Of a stretch of 64,000 nucleotides of DNA, positions 11,885-23,992 are shown one piece after another. The first letter of the stretch is position 1; each line of letters starts with the position of its first letter. The notes beneath the pieces were generated by a model that saw only the letters and a list, made by a program, of their open reading frames with translations, ran no database searches and was not told the DNA's origin. Origin of the DNA: Straminergon stramineum (Eukaryota; Streptophyta; Bryopsida; Hypnales; Calliergonaceae); the NCBI GenBank assembly GCA_963920665.1, contig OY987263.1, positions 46,845,218 to 46,909,217 of the forward strand, in the 5' to 3' direction. The position numbers and the translations under genes were made by a program.

Positions 11885-12482
11885 ACTAGTAGTAAGGTAG
11901 GAGGCTCTTAAATGGAGCATCTATGGGAAAAGATGCCTCTCTTGGGAAATCCATGGAGCCAACCATTTGGAAAATTTTATGGCACAAGAAGTGGGAAAGC
12001 AATCAGTAGCTAATTTTTCCAAATTTTTTTGAGTGAAATTGAATTAAATACAGAAATTTAAAGTGAGTATGCAATAGGGCGCTTGCCCTACTCATAGCAT
12101 GCCTTTGAATTGAACAAATGCATCCAAAAAGTGAATTACAATAGTGCTTCCCATGGTTCATGGAAGTCTTTAAATTAAATTTCATACACTTCATTAATTG
12201 CAAGGTTTTTTTAAGCTAAACAAATGAATGATTGGGCTACTTTAAGCTCCACTCATGAAAGGAGCAAATGTGAAGACCTGAGTGTCCAAAAAATAAACAC
12301 CAATGTTTCCCTTTCTTGGCTGTGGAAAGGGTGACCCATATCCAGAACCCTCTAGTATAGTTTATGCCAACCTATGTGGTCCATTGAAACTAACCCTCGG
12401 CAATTCAAGCCTCCTACCTTAAGATGTGCAAAAAAATATGGCTTCTTCAACCTTTTTAATGTCGGGACCAAAGGACAAGATG

Positions 12483-12711
12483 TTAACCCTTAAATGCCGG
12501 GTTGGTGACCATCGAAATCATCCCTTTCAGAACCATGTGACATCATCTATTTTAAAAAACCAAAAATAGTCATTGAGAGTCAAACTATTGTAGAAGATCT
12601 CCCCCTTCTACTCCTAATTCCAAGGATGAATAGTTGCACTTTTGTCCTACACAGGAGAATTTCTTGTCATTTTTTAGACAAAAAATGTTTGCCATGTTGT
12701 TTGTGGGTTAA
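12483..12711. mobile_element. TTAACCC-ended MITE-like repeat, copy 2
   Basis: Begins TTAACCCTTAAATGCCGGG and ends GTGGGTTAA, so the termini are a short inverted repeat. The core matches 5046-5276 along nearly its whole length. No open frame of interest. Confidence 0.65.
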
Positions 12712-12753
12712 GCATCAAGACAAACAAATTACTCATAAGGTCAAAGTTTGGAA

Positions 12754-12771
12754 TATATATATATATATATA
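12754..12771. repeat. (TA)n microsatellite
   Basis: An uninterrupted run of alternating A and T (about nine TA units) in AT-rich DNA. Confidence 0.85.
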
Positions 12772-13472
12772 TCAAAGCAATTTTGAAGCAATTTTCTTGG
12801 AAAATTCAACAAAAAATGCAATGTTTGTTTACAACATTTGGAAAATGATCAGCTAATATTGAATTTACCATTATTTTTTGAAAAATGGCAAAAGAATTAT
12901 GGATGGAAACATCAATACTTTCTTCTTTTAGTAAATTTTTTAAAAGTAGGCAATATTGGACATTTTGTGCTATTTTGCTTACAAAAAGATTTTGATAGTA
13001 AATATAAAATTTGCAACAAGAAATTCTAAGATAGTCCAATTAAGTATGCATTGAAAATTAAGAAAAAAAAATTCTTTTATAAAAATTATATGCCCATAAT
13101 TGGGCAAAGACTGTAATTGGGCAATTAGTAATTTAGGAATTAAGCCCATTCTAGTGATTTTTAAGATGAAAAGTGTCCAAGTTTAAGGATTTATTGTATT
13201 GACTTTTCATGTGACTTTTGGAGAAGACTTATATTAAATTTTTTTATTATTATTTTATTAGATTTGTAATTTGAAAAGCAACCAATATGTATTAAACATT
13301 ATTCATATTGTAAGTCCACAATAAACTCCTCATAATACAACCAAAGAGCATTGATATGGCCAAGCCATGGTATTGGTGTGGTTGATTGCATATTGCAAGG
13401 GATAAAAATTTTGCTTCTATTTAGTAGGAGTCTAATACACTATGTGTCTGAATGTATTTGGTGACTGGTGTA

Positions 13473-14416
13473 CAATAGGGTGCAAGTGAAAATGGCATAT
13501 TTGCATTCCCAAGGAGAGAAATTCGATGCTACCAACTTTGACTCTATGACAAGGGCTGAAAAATTGTTCATTGAGTGATCATAAAACTTTTCGCATTAGA
13601 TCATCTCTATGATAGTAACATGGGTATCAAATTTGGAGGTTTAAAGATTCAAGAAAATGAAAATATACTAAATCTACCGATATGTATGTCTTCCATTAGC
13701 TTCAATCATTGCTCATAACCTTGAGGGCATAGAATGACATAAATCAAGGAGCTTTGTACCATCAAATGAGCTACACTCTCTTTCAATAACTAGCTTTAAT
13801 ATATCTACTCATAGTGGACAACATCTTTTAGAAACTTCAAAAAATTCTCAAGTTGATTGAGATTGGAAGAGGCAAGCTTCTCCACTAGGCATATTTTTTT
13901 CCATTTTTCACATGATTTGCTTTGATGGACATGTATGCCATCTTCTATGAGCAATCTATATGAAACTTTATCTATAAATTGAAGCAATTGACCATCATAG
14001 ATCAATTCCACAAAATCCTTACAATAGTACAACATTGATCTTTAGGCATAAAGACAAGGTCTCATTTTTGCCCTCTAGCAAATGTGCCCCAAATCATTAA
14101 GAAGGACAATTGCTTTATAAGTAGGAACTATACAACTTGATGAATAGCACTCATATGCAATTCTCCAAAGATGAATTCGCATGAAATCATTCTGACAACA
14201 TTGGTAGATTTAGAATATCTCCATTTTCTATAAATTTGTAGACTTTAAAATTTGGTATGCATGTTATTTATATACTAGTGATCTCATGCAAAGAATTTCA
14301 TGGTAAACGAACAATTTTCAGCCCTCAGGATAGTGTCAAAGTTGGTAGCAGTGAAAGTTGGTAGCATTTCTCTGGGAATGCATAAATGCCATTTGTTTTT
14401 CACATGTACCCTACTG
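13473..14416. repeat. Diverged long inverted repeat, about 0.94 kb
   Basis: The block from 13473 (CAATAGGGTGCAAGTGAAAA) recurs in reverse complement ending at 14416 (TTTCACATGTACCCTACTG). Shared inner words include GCATTCCC, GCTACCAACTTTGAC and GGGCTGAAAA-TTGTTC; weaker similarity (ATACTAAATCTACC) extends inward for at least 200 bp. It looks like an old foldback-type element. No matching target duplication was found. The 13805-14035 frame lies inside and appears fortuitous. Confidence 0.65.
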
Positions 14417-14710
14417 AATAAGCCATGCTCTAAAATTTTTGTTGACTCCAAAGTGAGCTTATCATCTTACTAGATAGTACTCAAATTCTAGTTTGTGCGC
14501 AATTTGCATTCGTGCAAGGGGAAGCCCTTGCAATCTTGCTCCTGGTCGAGTGGCAATGCAAGGCCTGTGAATCTCAACATCAATTTTAATTTTCACTCTG
14601 AAATCTTAACCTCAATGGAGGCCATGTCAGGAATGAGGCAGTCTCTTATTGAGGCTCGTTCTTTTGTGTAATGTGGGGTTGCTCTAGCATTATGAAGCCT
14701 TTTTTCTTGA

Positions 14711-14912
14711 CACTTGTTGGCAGTCAAAAGCGGATTCTATATCTTCTCTTAGAAGGTATCTTTGGACTCTGTATGGAATAAACTATAATTTTATAAAGTG
14801 TTCAAAATCGGTATGTCGAAATTCAACCCTAGACTCTGATGGCCATTACATTTTTCGGCAAGATTATGGAATGGACGGTTTGGCAAACAGGTCCTCGTTA
14901 GGTGCAGTCACC
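14711..14912. repeat. Dispersed repeat family 2, copy A
   Basis: Shares an ordered set of words with 23401-23614, 50479-50660 and about 56394-56545: CTTGTTGGCAGTCAAA, GGATTCTA, TTTGGACTCTG, AATAAACTAT, CAACCCTAGA and a closing AAACAGGTC-TTAGGTGCAGTCACC. About 200 bp, non-coding, class unknown. Confidence 0.6.
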
Positions 14913-15696
14913 TTTGATTCAAATTTGATCAGTTAGAATTATCTTCAAAGTAAACATGGTGAATATTTTGTGGCCCTCTGAGAAATCTTTGCTGTTTGAT
15001 TTGGATTAGATTACACATTGTATAAGCAAGCCTTATCTTAAGAATTCAAACGTACAATTTGCAGAGTTCTGTACGCCGCACTGAGCCACAGAAAGATCAT
15101 GCGGAAGATAACAAGATGGCTGTATGCCATTGTCACGCAGGCATCGGCCAGGATATTTCCTCTTCATTTACAGGTTCAAATAGGACAGCTGATCTTCTGG
15201 GTGATTGACTTCCAAACATTTACTGGAATCACTGCACAAGTTTAAGTGAGCACATTTCTTTTACTTATTTTTGTTTCAAATATTCCTGATTACCAAACGT
15301 GCAACATTGAAAGTAAAGGCGAGTGATTGCAGCACATCATTCAAGCAACACATACACTTCTACCAGTTGGGCAATTTCATTGAAAATTATTTGTTAATCG
15401 ACTTCAAATTGGAGGGTTTTGTGTCGGCAACGCAATGCAAGAACTAAAAAGTAAATGTAGGAAGAATGTTGATCTCAACAATGTGTATCCACATAATTGT
15501 GAATGGACACCAAAAATGCACCGCTTGTGCCTTGTGTACTACAACTTTCAACTCTATAATAGATTATCAATGCTCTAGTATGCTAAAAAGATACGTGCTA
15601 GAATTGGAAAACCAATGGTGACCTAATCAAACGTTCAGAACCGACAACAATATAGTGTAAGCGATTGATCGTCTAATGCAACGATCGATCTCATCG
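14913..15696. other. Intergenic DNA between repeat copy A and the SMP-30 gene
   Basis: No gene or repeat recognised. It includes the 3' flank of the minus-strand lactonase-type gene. Confidence 0.4.
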
Positions 15697-18600
15697 TTAC
15701 TGCTTCTTGAACTTCGAGGCATAGTGCAAACCAGCTCCAGTGGCCTGCAGAAAATTCAACAAAAATTATTTATTTGTCAGCATAGCCTCTATGAGTTCTT
15801 CAAAATCTCACAGTCGTTCCAGGAAATTATGCACAGGTTACCCTAATGACCAAGCTCAAAATATATTTCTATTGTAAAATACAGGACTTCTGTCAATTGG
15901 TACGTTTCGTTGCCTTCCTTAAAGCTTCCCAAATGGTTTATTTCAACTCACATAGATACGGAATCGTCACTTTGGACTATTCGGGTACTAGAGGGTTAAA
16001 CCATCATCCCATGCACAAATATTTAATGTTAATAAACAAAAGTCAGTAGAGGAATTGGCCCCTCACCTGTAACTCGATCATGTGGATGGAGGCGTCGTTG
16101 AGAATGAGAAGCTTGTTGAGTTCCTCGCCAGCAAAGCCCAGGTTAACGACTTCGGGAAGGGCAATCAATCCAAGAGCTTTCCCTGAACGGCTAAACACTG
16201 TATACAAATGCAATACGAGAAAAGATGAGATCTCAAAATGCCTCAATTGACAGAGAAGAAAATCACTCAAAACGCAGAAATTGGGCCTCATATTTTTCTT
16301 TCAGTTTGGGTACACATGTGGGACTTTATAATGTCCAATTTTATCAATTTTTAGACCAAACATACAATACTCTTCACTGGTTATGGTGATATAAGGTTTG
16401 ACCCATCTGAATTATATTTTTCACAATATGATCAATCAAATTTGTCACTTTAAAACCAAGAAGCCTTGGTCGTTTGCGATAAAACAAAAACCTACTTTCA
16501 GCGGTACAGAGCCAGAGAATATTACGGAAAATGCTTATGCATGTCAGAGAAAAACCAACCTTGGACACCATCGGGAGAACCAATGTAAATTCGTCCTTTG
16601 GTGTCAACCTTGATGCCATCAGGAAGGCCTAGTCCAGGGGGGGATCCATCGTACATGCCCACAGAAGCTAACAGGCGCCTGCTACTGAGGGTTCCATCCC
16701 GGCGAACTTCGTATACAAAGATGTGGTGCCTCATTTCGCTGTTAAACTCATCACTGAAACAGCAGAAGAAAAATCAGCAATACCGTCAAAGGAGCCCAGT
16801 AGGACGAGGTCACATGGGGCTATGATATAATCAAAACAAGCCATAAAGTCTCTTAGATGGACCAATTATATTCGAGACCAAATCCAGCTCAAAGGTATAT
16901 AACAAATAAGAGTTCTGAATCAATGTTAATCACTCACTAGTAAAAAACCAACCCTCCAGAGGTATTTTTAAAAGTCTAACTATTCGACAGAATTTACTCT
17001 AATCCTGCATTACAATTGACAGGGTTTAACACGGCTACTACAACTGATTGAAGGTTGTGAGGGTTTGACTGATGTACCCAGTCAAAAAGCCAGTATCAGT
17101 GACATAGAGATGTTTCTCATCCTCAGAGAATGCCAGCCCATTGGGACGTTGAAAATTTGATGCCATCGCATCCACCACGCCATCCAGTCGGATTCTGTAT
17201 AATTGGCCCTCCACATGAACTTCGGACTTGAATCCTTGTGCCCTGTGCGCAGAATGTACCTTCAATGAGAATTGGAACAGGCGATGTGAACTAAATAGCA
17301 AAACTCAGCTCTAAGTATAGAAATATCTTTCAAGCAGACGGTATAGAGTTCACATTGTCTATGAACACGTCAAGCTGGATCAATTGCTCCAAAATCAGGG
17401 AATCTATCACTAACATTATTTTAGTGCATTGAATTACACTCAAACCTCTTTAACATCTTCCCACCTGGGGTTCCAACTTCTTCACTGCAACATAGGTTGA
17501 ATGTGTAATAAAGATTGCTACAGCAAATAATATTATATTGCAAGATACTCCAGAATTTTATTGTGCGGAATGTCATAATGAAGATGTTTGGCAGAGTGCA
17601 GTGTGGAAATAAGATTACCATGCGTAGGCGGGGTCTGTGAACCAGATGGTGCCATCTCTTTTGACCACGATATCGTTGGGGCTGTTGAACGGGACACCAA
17701 ACCAGTTGTCTGCCACAATGCTCACATTCAGTGTTTTCACGTCTACTCGTTGAATGTATCCCGGCTTCTTCCCTTGGCCTTGCTGACACACGAGGAGGTG
17801 GCCGTCCCTGTCGAGCACCATTCCGTTCGCAACGTCGGTCACGGGGAACACCGTTGTCACCTCTCCTGTACTCAGAGAAATCTTCTTCACTTCGGTATTC
17901 TGCTCCCCTGCAGCTTTCTTCTCATCACTGGAAGTCGCCAGGGTGGTGTACCCGACTTTGTGGCGTGCGCTTGAAAAGTAAAACTCGTTCATGTCGGGAT
18001 GGTACACGCCGCCTTCATGCGCATCTGTCTTTGCCATGAGTTTCAGCTCCGGTGCGGGTCCAAGAATCTCCAGAAACTCAACGTCACGTACCTGCACAAC
18101 CACTCATTCAGTTCGAACCTACGTGAGTCGAGTTTCAAATTTGATATTGTTGAACAGAGGGCTACTTAACATTGCAGGATCAAAGATTCATGGATTTAAA
18201 TGGCCAATTTGATTGATTCGATTGCGAAAAAGATTGGATTCGGATGGGGTCAAAATTTTTATTCAGGAGAATCAATTAAGAGAAGATCCAATGTTCGTCA
18301 AAAGTAGATAAATTTAAACAAAGAAGGTTTCCATGAGACCCACTCAGAAACGGATAAAAGAAATATGAGCTCAATTTGGTCTTTCAGAGTTAAAATGATG
18401 GCACAGAGAAGGAAGCAATCAGACAACTTTTATGGGCTAAAACACTTCACCAATGCCATCTTTTCTGAAAACAGAGTAATAGTGTCTACATGCATTATTA
18501 ACAAAAGTGGAGGACAGAACTCGGGTTTCAACAAATACCTGAAACTTGCAGTTGGGCTTGGATGGTCCAGTAGGAATGCCTTTGATGAGGCTTCCCTGTT

Positions 18601-19055
18601 GCCAGAAACATGCACCAGGTGGCAACGTATATTCCTTCTTCCCAATTCCACTGATCCAATTCAACTGCGTCAACAAGAAATTCTCCGCATCGTCGTACTC
18701 TTCCAAGACCACGCAAGCACCGTCAGTACGACTCATCATAGAGACGTGGGCTCCATTAAAATTGGCTAAGGAAATCATCAATCAATTTAGGGATCCGTCC
18801 CGAAATCTTACTCCGTTCCATAGTTTCCTAACTTTGAATCAAAAGCCCTAACAAAACTTCGGCCTCGTTCACAATAATGGCAAACCAGTGCAAAGCACAA
18901 TAGGGAGGAATGAAACACGTACTTGACCAGGACGCATTCGGGATGTGAGACAACCACACCGAAAACATGGCCACCACGACCACGATCACCACCGTGAAAG
19001 GCTTCAGTCCATGACGCTGCTTCTGGCTTTCGGGAGACACCGCTGCCCCTGTCAT
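15697..19055 (-). CDS. Membrane-anchored SMP-30/gluconolactonase/LRE-like protein
   Basis: Six-bladed propeller hydrolase family whose members open sugar lactones or cleave phosphotriesters using a divalent metal. Eight exons: 19055-18923, 18765-18539, 18091-17619, 17484-17446, 17242-17078, 16753-16560, 16197-16067 and 15744-15697; phases agree throughout, 469 residues. Residues 18-36 form one hydrophobic segment (PFTVVIVVVVAMFSVWL), likely a signal anchor. The propeller starts near residue 121. Expected metal and active-site residues are present: Glu146 (AHEGGVY), Asn259 (NSPNDIVVKRDG), Asn325 (RPNGLAFS) and Asp391 (LPDGIKVD). WFTDPAYA and LYVTDTG are further blade signatures. Exon 2 (about 75 residues between anchor and propeller) matches nothing I know. 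This is not the strictosidine synthase-like subgroup by its motifs, though that group shares the fold. Substrate cannot be told. Head-to-head with the BT1-like gene. Confidence 0.9.
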
Positions 19056-20352
19056 GGTGAAAGCACTGGCGCAACACCTTCAGAGCACACTGGAAAACCT
19101 TCCCTGCACCTTCGTTCACAAGAGTCTCCAGGGTGTCAGTCTCCAGAACCACAAACTCTAACACAAACTGGATTCAAAATAGGTAATCACCCAGAGCCAC
19201 ATTTCACGAAGCAGAAACACACAGCAATTGAACCTGCCGTTGCAATGCTTGCAGCTGCAGTACGATTCCAAGAAAACTTTCGAGACGATTTCTAAGCTCA
19301 ATCAAAAACACTCTCACTCAGTCATTGAACCGATGTTTACAAAGCAGAAATTCACAAACAAACCTGCACAAGGGCGATCAACAATTTGAAGAGCTCAGAG
19401 TTGGTCTCCTCAGCTAGCTAAGAACTACAACTGCACCATTCTCGCAAGCAATTAATAATTCTCGTTGCTTCTCTCCGTGACGATGAAAACTGCGGAGGTC
19501 GAGTGAAATTCACCCAAGGATGATCATCTGGGAGCCTTATAGAGATGTCACACAACCCAAAAATTTCGCAAACAACAGAAAAACGAACGGAAATCGCCGG
19601 GACCACTGACAACTGATCGAGGACAGCAGAAACAGCAAACACAGTGAACTTGAGGTAGTTGCTTTTGGACGAATACCTGGACGAAATCTGGACGAATACT
19701 GGCCAAAAATAGGACAGAACCATGACGAACCACGACGAACGATAACCAAAGCTGGCTTGGCTTTGTCGAGCCTGGACGAGCCTTGACAAGTGTCGTCACA
19801 GAAGCGTCTGATGGCACCTTGGTAAAATGGGTTCCAAGCAGTACCGTGGCGCCAGGTGTCCAAAAGGAGGGTCGGGACGGGATTCCGTCGCATGCCACCA
19901 CAAACACACAGTGTGGCTCAAAATACCAAGATGTGGAGAAAACTGGTCGGTCTCCGATCCGGTTACCATTCTTCCCGGGTATGTGTACAATATACCCGGA
20001 ATGAACTAGGTACCGCCTACTCCCGCCACGTGGTGGACATCCACACGTGGGGCCTCATTCGCCCCTCGGTTCGCCCGTCGCGTCGGACGCGACCATCGCC
20101 ACCAGATTCTCCGCCCAATTGACGGGAGCGCCTCACCGGCTCCAATTCTGCACGTGAAGAGATGCTCCGTCACCGACGAAGCTATCCTGTGGAGAGAAAC
20201 TGATTCGAAATGGTATAGAATCAGGCCCAGAGTGACAGTTTGCCAATTCTCTGTGAAGAATGTGAGTGGAGGATTGGCGACGACGACAAATTGAGGGTTC
20301 GCGATGGCGGTGTGAGGCCGTGGTTTTGGTGCGAGTTTCAAGAGTTGGAGCG
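19056..20352. promoter_or_regulatory. Shared divergent intergenic/promoter region
   Basis: The SMP-30 gene (start 19055, minus) and the BT1-like gene (start 20353, plus) point away from each other across about 1.3 kb. The right half is GC-rich. It holds a cluster of GACGA words (about 19668-19790), and two G-boxes, CACGTG, at 20027-20032 and 20044-20049. G-boxes bind bZIP and bHLH factors in plants. Overlapping open frames on both strands here look like GC-driven shadows or leader sequence. Confidence 0.6.
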
Positions 20353-23300
20353 ATGGCGGAAGCAGGAATAGCGCCCAAACTGCGACGGAGCGTGAAGCCG
20401 TCGAACTGGCAAACCGAGAGGCAGCGATGGCACGAGCTCCACGACGAGAAGCAAGATGCCCCTTCGCCGCTCGTGAGGAGCCGCCACAGCAGCAGCCACC
20501 ACGTCCAAAGCGACCGCCACCAGAAGCTGTCCCTCTCTGAGCGCGAGCGGATGCGCAAGGCGGGCGACTTGGTGGAACCCCAGTTGAATTCGTTCGACTT
20601 GCAACCCCCCGTGGCGCACCGCGTCAAGAACACAGTCACATTCTCGGAGCGCCAGCGGCGCCGCAAGCGCTATAGTAACGGATTCTTCCTCACGGAGAAC
20701 GAATGCTACGACTCGCTGGACCAGCTTTTCCCCGGCGCCCGCGCGGATTACGACTCGCCCTCCTCGCGACGAACGCGACAGTCGCTCTTCGACTCTTGGA
20801 ATTCGGGCATTCGGAAGTTCTTGGACGAGAGGGGAAACTTTGGCTTAAAATTCGACGGGAATCGGGACCAGAATGGGGAATTTGAATCCATCACTGAGGA
20901 GCTCAGAACGACGAATGTTGTTCCCGAGTTTCCGACGCAGCCCTACGAGTCGGAATCGGACGGCGGGGTGGAGCAAGAGGAGAAGCCGAAGAAGGTGATG
21001 AAGTTTAGGTTTAGGTTGAAATTGGGGTCCAACGGAAGGCGATTGCTCAGTGGAGCAATTGCGGGCGCGTTCTCGCGGACGGCTGTGGCGCCCCTCGAAA
21101 CTGTTCGCACGCACTTGATGGTGAGCAGTCATGGACGGTCTGTCCCTGAGGTTTTCAACTGGATCATGGCGAATGAAGGATGGCAAGGGTTGTTTCGAGG
21201 GAACGCCATCAATGTACTCCGCGTCGCACCAAGCAAGGCCATCGAAGTAAGTGGCGAAATCTCCGCTCTGTTACGCCTTGTCTCAATTGATTTATTTCGA
21301 CATTGCATTAGTTATTGTAGCTTGTGGATTGTGATAGGGAGAATTATGGTAGAGGACACTATTTGCTTCATTTTAAGCATTCTAACCAATATTTAGGGTT
21401 CCTTGCATTGGGAGATCATTCAATAGTGCTCACTGGAGAGGTCACTTTGGGTGCAAGAGCCTACCACTCTTGAAGTCAAGTTTGTCTCACTCAGTGTATC
21501 GTATGCAATCATTCAAAGTGGGAGGTTGTAGATCACTATTGAAAGGGAAGTGTGCAACCCCATTTCCGGTGAAAAATCTGTGGTCATAGACTGTTAGCCA
21601 AGTCATGCTTACACTCAAACTTGCTAATGGAAGGACAATCAAGTGTACGAGTCGACGAGTTGCTGCTGGCAACAGGGGTCTGTGTAGGGCACGGGATCAG
21701 GTCCCTAATGGGTTTACTATCTTCTACCTCTTCCCAATTTGTTGCTAGGCATGCCCAATTTCAGTGAGACACCGTGTGGGAGTATAACTGTTGTCTTTAC
21801 TTGTCATATATTTTGGCAGCTGTTTGCTTTCGACAAAGTGAAGGGATTCTTGAATTCAATAGAGCGGAAGCCGGGATTTCTGGCAGCGATGCCAGTGTCA
21901 CCGATTGCAGGGTCGTGTGCTGGCATTTCGTCCACATTAGTCATGTATCCTCTCGAGCTTCTGAAAACTCGATTGACCATACAGGTGAGAAAACACTTCC
22001 ATCATAGTTAAGGTGGAGGATACTTTTTGCATCGGTACAGAACTGTGAAAAGACCGCTTTGGGTATCAGAGCCGAATTCTGTCGAGATCAAACTTTGCTA
22101 CTATGTTTGAATTTCGTATGCAGTTTCAAAGTGGGGTCTTGTAGACCATTATAATTGACAGTAAACAAACCCATTTCCATTAAAAGTCCAGTGGCCATAG
22201 ACAATTAGCAATGTCATCCTTACACTACTTGCTAATTGAAGGCCAACCAACTGTATGAATTGATGAGTTCCTGTTGGCCACAGAGGTCAGCATAGTAGAC
22301 AAGATCAGGTCCCTAATCGTTTTAGTATCCTGCATCTTACAGCATTCCGTTATTGGTTCAGAGTTGGTAGACAACGTTCTGATTGCGATTGGGAATTCCT
22401 ATTGCAAGCATTATGATAAACTTTTAATTCTCCTTGACGTCTGTGCGCAGCCGGATGAATACCATGGTATTCTGCATGCATTGTGGAGGATCATCAGTGA
22501 AGAAGGGTTCTTCGAGCTGTACCGGGGATTGGCTCCCAGTATCATTGGAGTCATACCCTATGCTGGAGTGAACTACTTCGCTTATGATTCGCTTCGAACT
22601 TTGTATAAACGTGTGAGCAAAGAAGAAAGGATTGGCAACATCCAGACCTTACTCATTGGCTCATTGGCTGGCGCTATAGCCAGTTCAAGTACATTTCCAT
22701 TGGAGGTGGCAAGGAAGCAGATGCAGGTAGGCATTTCCTCCAAAGTCTGTCATAATTTTGAGGGATGTCCAAGCAATTCATATGTGAGGAATTAATCCCT
22801 TAAGGATCGAGGATTGATGGTTTCAGAATGACCAATTCAATCGATCACAGAGTGAAACAATGTTATTCAAACAGGGTTTAATTATATATCACTAAAAAGA
22901 TTGAAAGAGCAGTTGCATGTGTCAATGGGAAAGAAATTGCATTGAAAATCAGTTAAAGGAAACAATTAAATTAGACCCAAGAAAATCCTCGTATGACCTA
23001 CTCAAAGCTGCATCTTTTGAAGTAATTTCTTTGTATAAATCCTAGTAATTACAAAAATGCTTAAAATAGTGTGAAATTTTTAGCAAAATTGTAGATGACA
23101 GTGATAAATATCATGGTGTAATTGGTGTACTCCTTGAGCTCACACCAAGAGAAATTTGATAGAAAAGTTCAAAAGTTGTGTATTTTAAGCTCTCAAGATG
23201 TTACCTTTAGAATGTCACAAAAATTACAATTTCAACAATTTTGGGAGAAAGGAAAAAGGAATAAAAAGTAGATTATTGGAACTACATTTCTTAGTGAAGC

Positions 23301-23992
23301 TCCAAGACATTTAAAATCAAGAACTATGTGAAATTCAGGCTTGACCCTAAAACTAAGCCCCTCGGGTAGGTTTGTCCTTTGAGGGTTAAGTATTTGTTGG
23401 GTCTTGTTGGCAGTCAAAGAGGAGATTCTAGATTCACTTTGCATGCTTTTTTTGGAAACCATATGAATGAACTCTAAATTTTCAACATGCTAAAAATAGA
23501 TTTCTCCAAAATCAAACCTAGCCACTTGTGAACAGTGCAGTGGTTGTGCATCGAATAGAGCCTCTCATGAATAGGGTCGGTTTTAGAAATGTGTCACAAT
23601 TAGGTGCAGTTACCTCGGGATTGAGGTTGAGACTGTTAGGCTTGCATATCCTCCTTTGTATCTTACTAAGTTAGCAAATTTCTATTTAGCAACATAAGAA
23701 AGTATTAACATTGACTATCTACTTGTATCATAATTTGTTTGAGATTATTTTCTTCTGAGCCGATCATTGTGTTGGGTTTTTGGTTGTGCAGGTAGGAGCG
23801 ATAAAAGGAAGGATTGTATATTCTAGCACACTAGATGCTTTACAAGGCATTGCCAAGGAGCGGGGCATACGTGGTCTGTATGCGGGCTTAGGCCCCAGCT
23901 GCTTGAAACTGGTGCCTGCGGCTGGACTGTCGTTCATGTGTTACGAAGCATTGAAGAGAATTTTGTTAGAAGAAGATGAAGTGGAAGCATAA
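20353..23992 (+). CDS. BT1: BT1-like mitochondrial carrier (adenine nucleotide transporter)
   Basis: Mitochondrial carrier family protein of the Brittle1 group, which moves adenylates (ADP-glucose in cereal endosperm) across plastid or mitochondrial inner membranes. Exons 20353-21246, 21820-21984, 22451-22726 and 23792-23992, all phase 0, 511 residues. Three carrier repeats occupy about residues 228-511, with signatures APLETVR, YPLELLKTR and FPLEVARKQ. GLFRGNAINVLRVAP, LYRGLAPSIIGVIPYAG and GLGPSCLKLVPAAGLSFMCY are BT1-type. Odd: the N-terminal extension is about 227 residues, rich in Arg, Ser and Glu, much longer than in the angiosperm BT1 proteins I know. It may include a transit peptide plus an extra region. 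Start: the ATG at 20353; an in-frame ATG at 20266 would add 29 residues. Introns 1 and 2 each carry the same repeat; intron 3 has another. The subfamily is sure; organelle and substrate are inferred. Confidence 0.93.
21500..21709. repeat. Dispersed repeat family 1, copy i (BT1 intron 1)
   Basis: Core shared with 22114-22318 and 40021-40235: GGGAGGTTGTAGA, CCCATTTCCG, GGTCATAGACTGTTAGCCAA, TTGCTAAT, and GATCAGGTCCCTAAT near the end. Similarity extends weakly some 90 bp upstream. Non-coding; class not determined. Confidence 0.7.
22114..22318. repeat. Dispersed repeat family 1, copy ii (BT1 intron 2)
   Basis: Same ordered words as copy i, including GGCCATAGACAATTAGCAA and GATCAGGTCCCTAAT. Upstream at 22062-22073 is GGTATCAGAGCC, which resembles the initiator-tRNA primer site of plant retrotransposons. 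The other copies do not preserve that site, so it may be chance. Confidence 0.7.
23401..23614. repeat. Dispersed repeat family 2, copy B (BT1 intron 3)
   Basis: Begins GTCTTGTTGGCAGTCAAAG and ends CACAATTAGGTGCAGTTACC, matching the other three copies in order and length. It lies within the 1065-bp third intron. Confidence 0.65.

Noticed and set aside
19418..20666. Several overlapping frames on both strands in the divergent promoter
   Set aside because: Repetitive Arg/Ser-rich readings from GC-rich GACGA repeats; no domain and no splice support.
22062..22073. GGTATCAGAGCC resembling a tRNA-Met primer binding site, suggesting an LTR retrotransposon
   Set aside because: No LTR pair, polypurine tract or gag/pol nearby, and the other repeat copies do not keep the motif.
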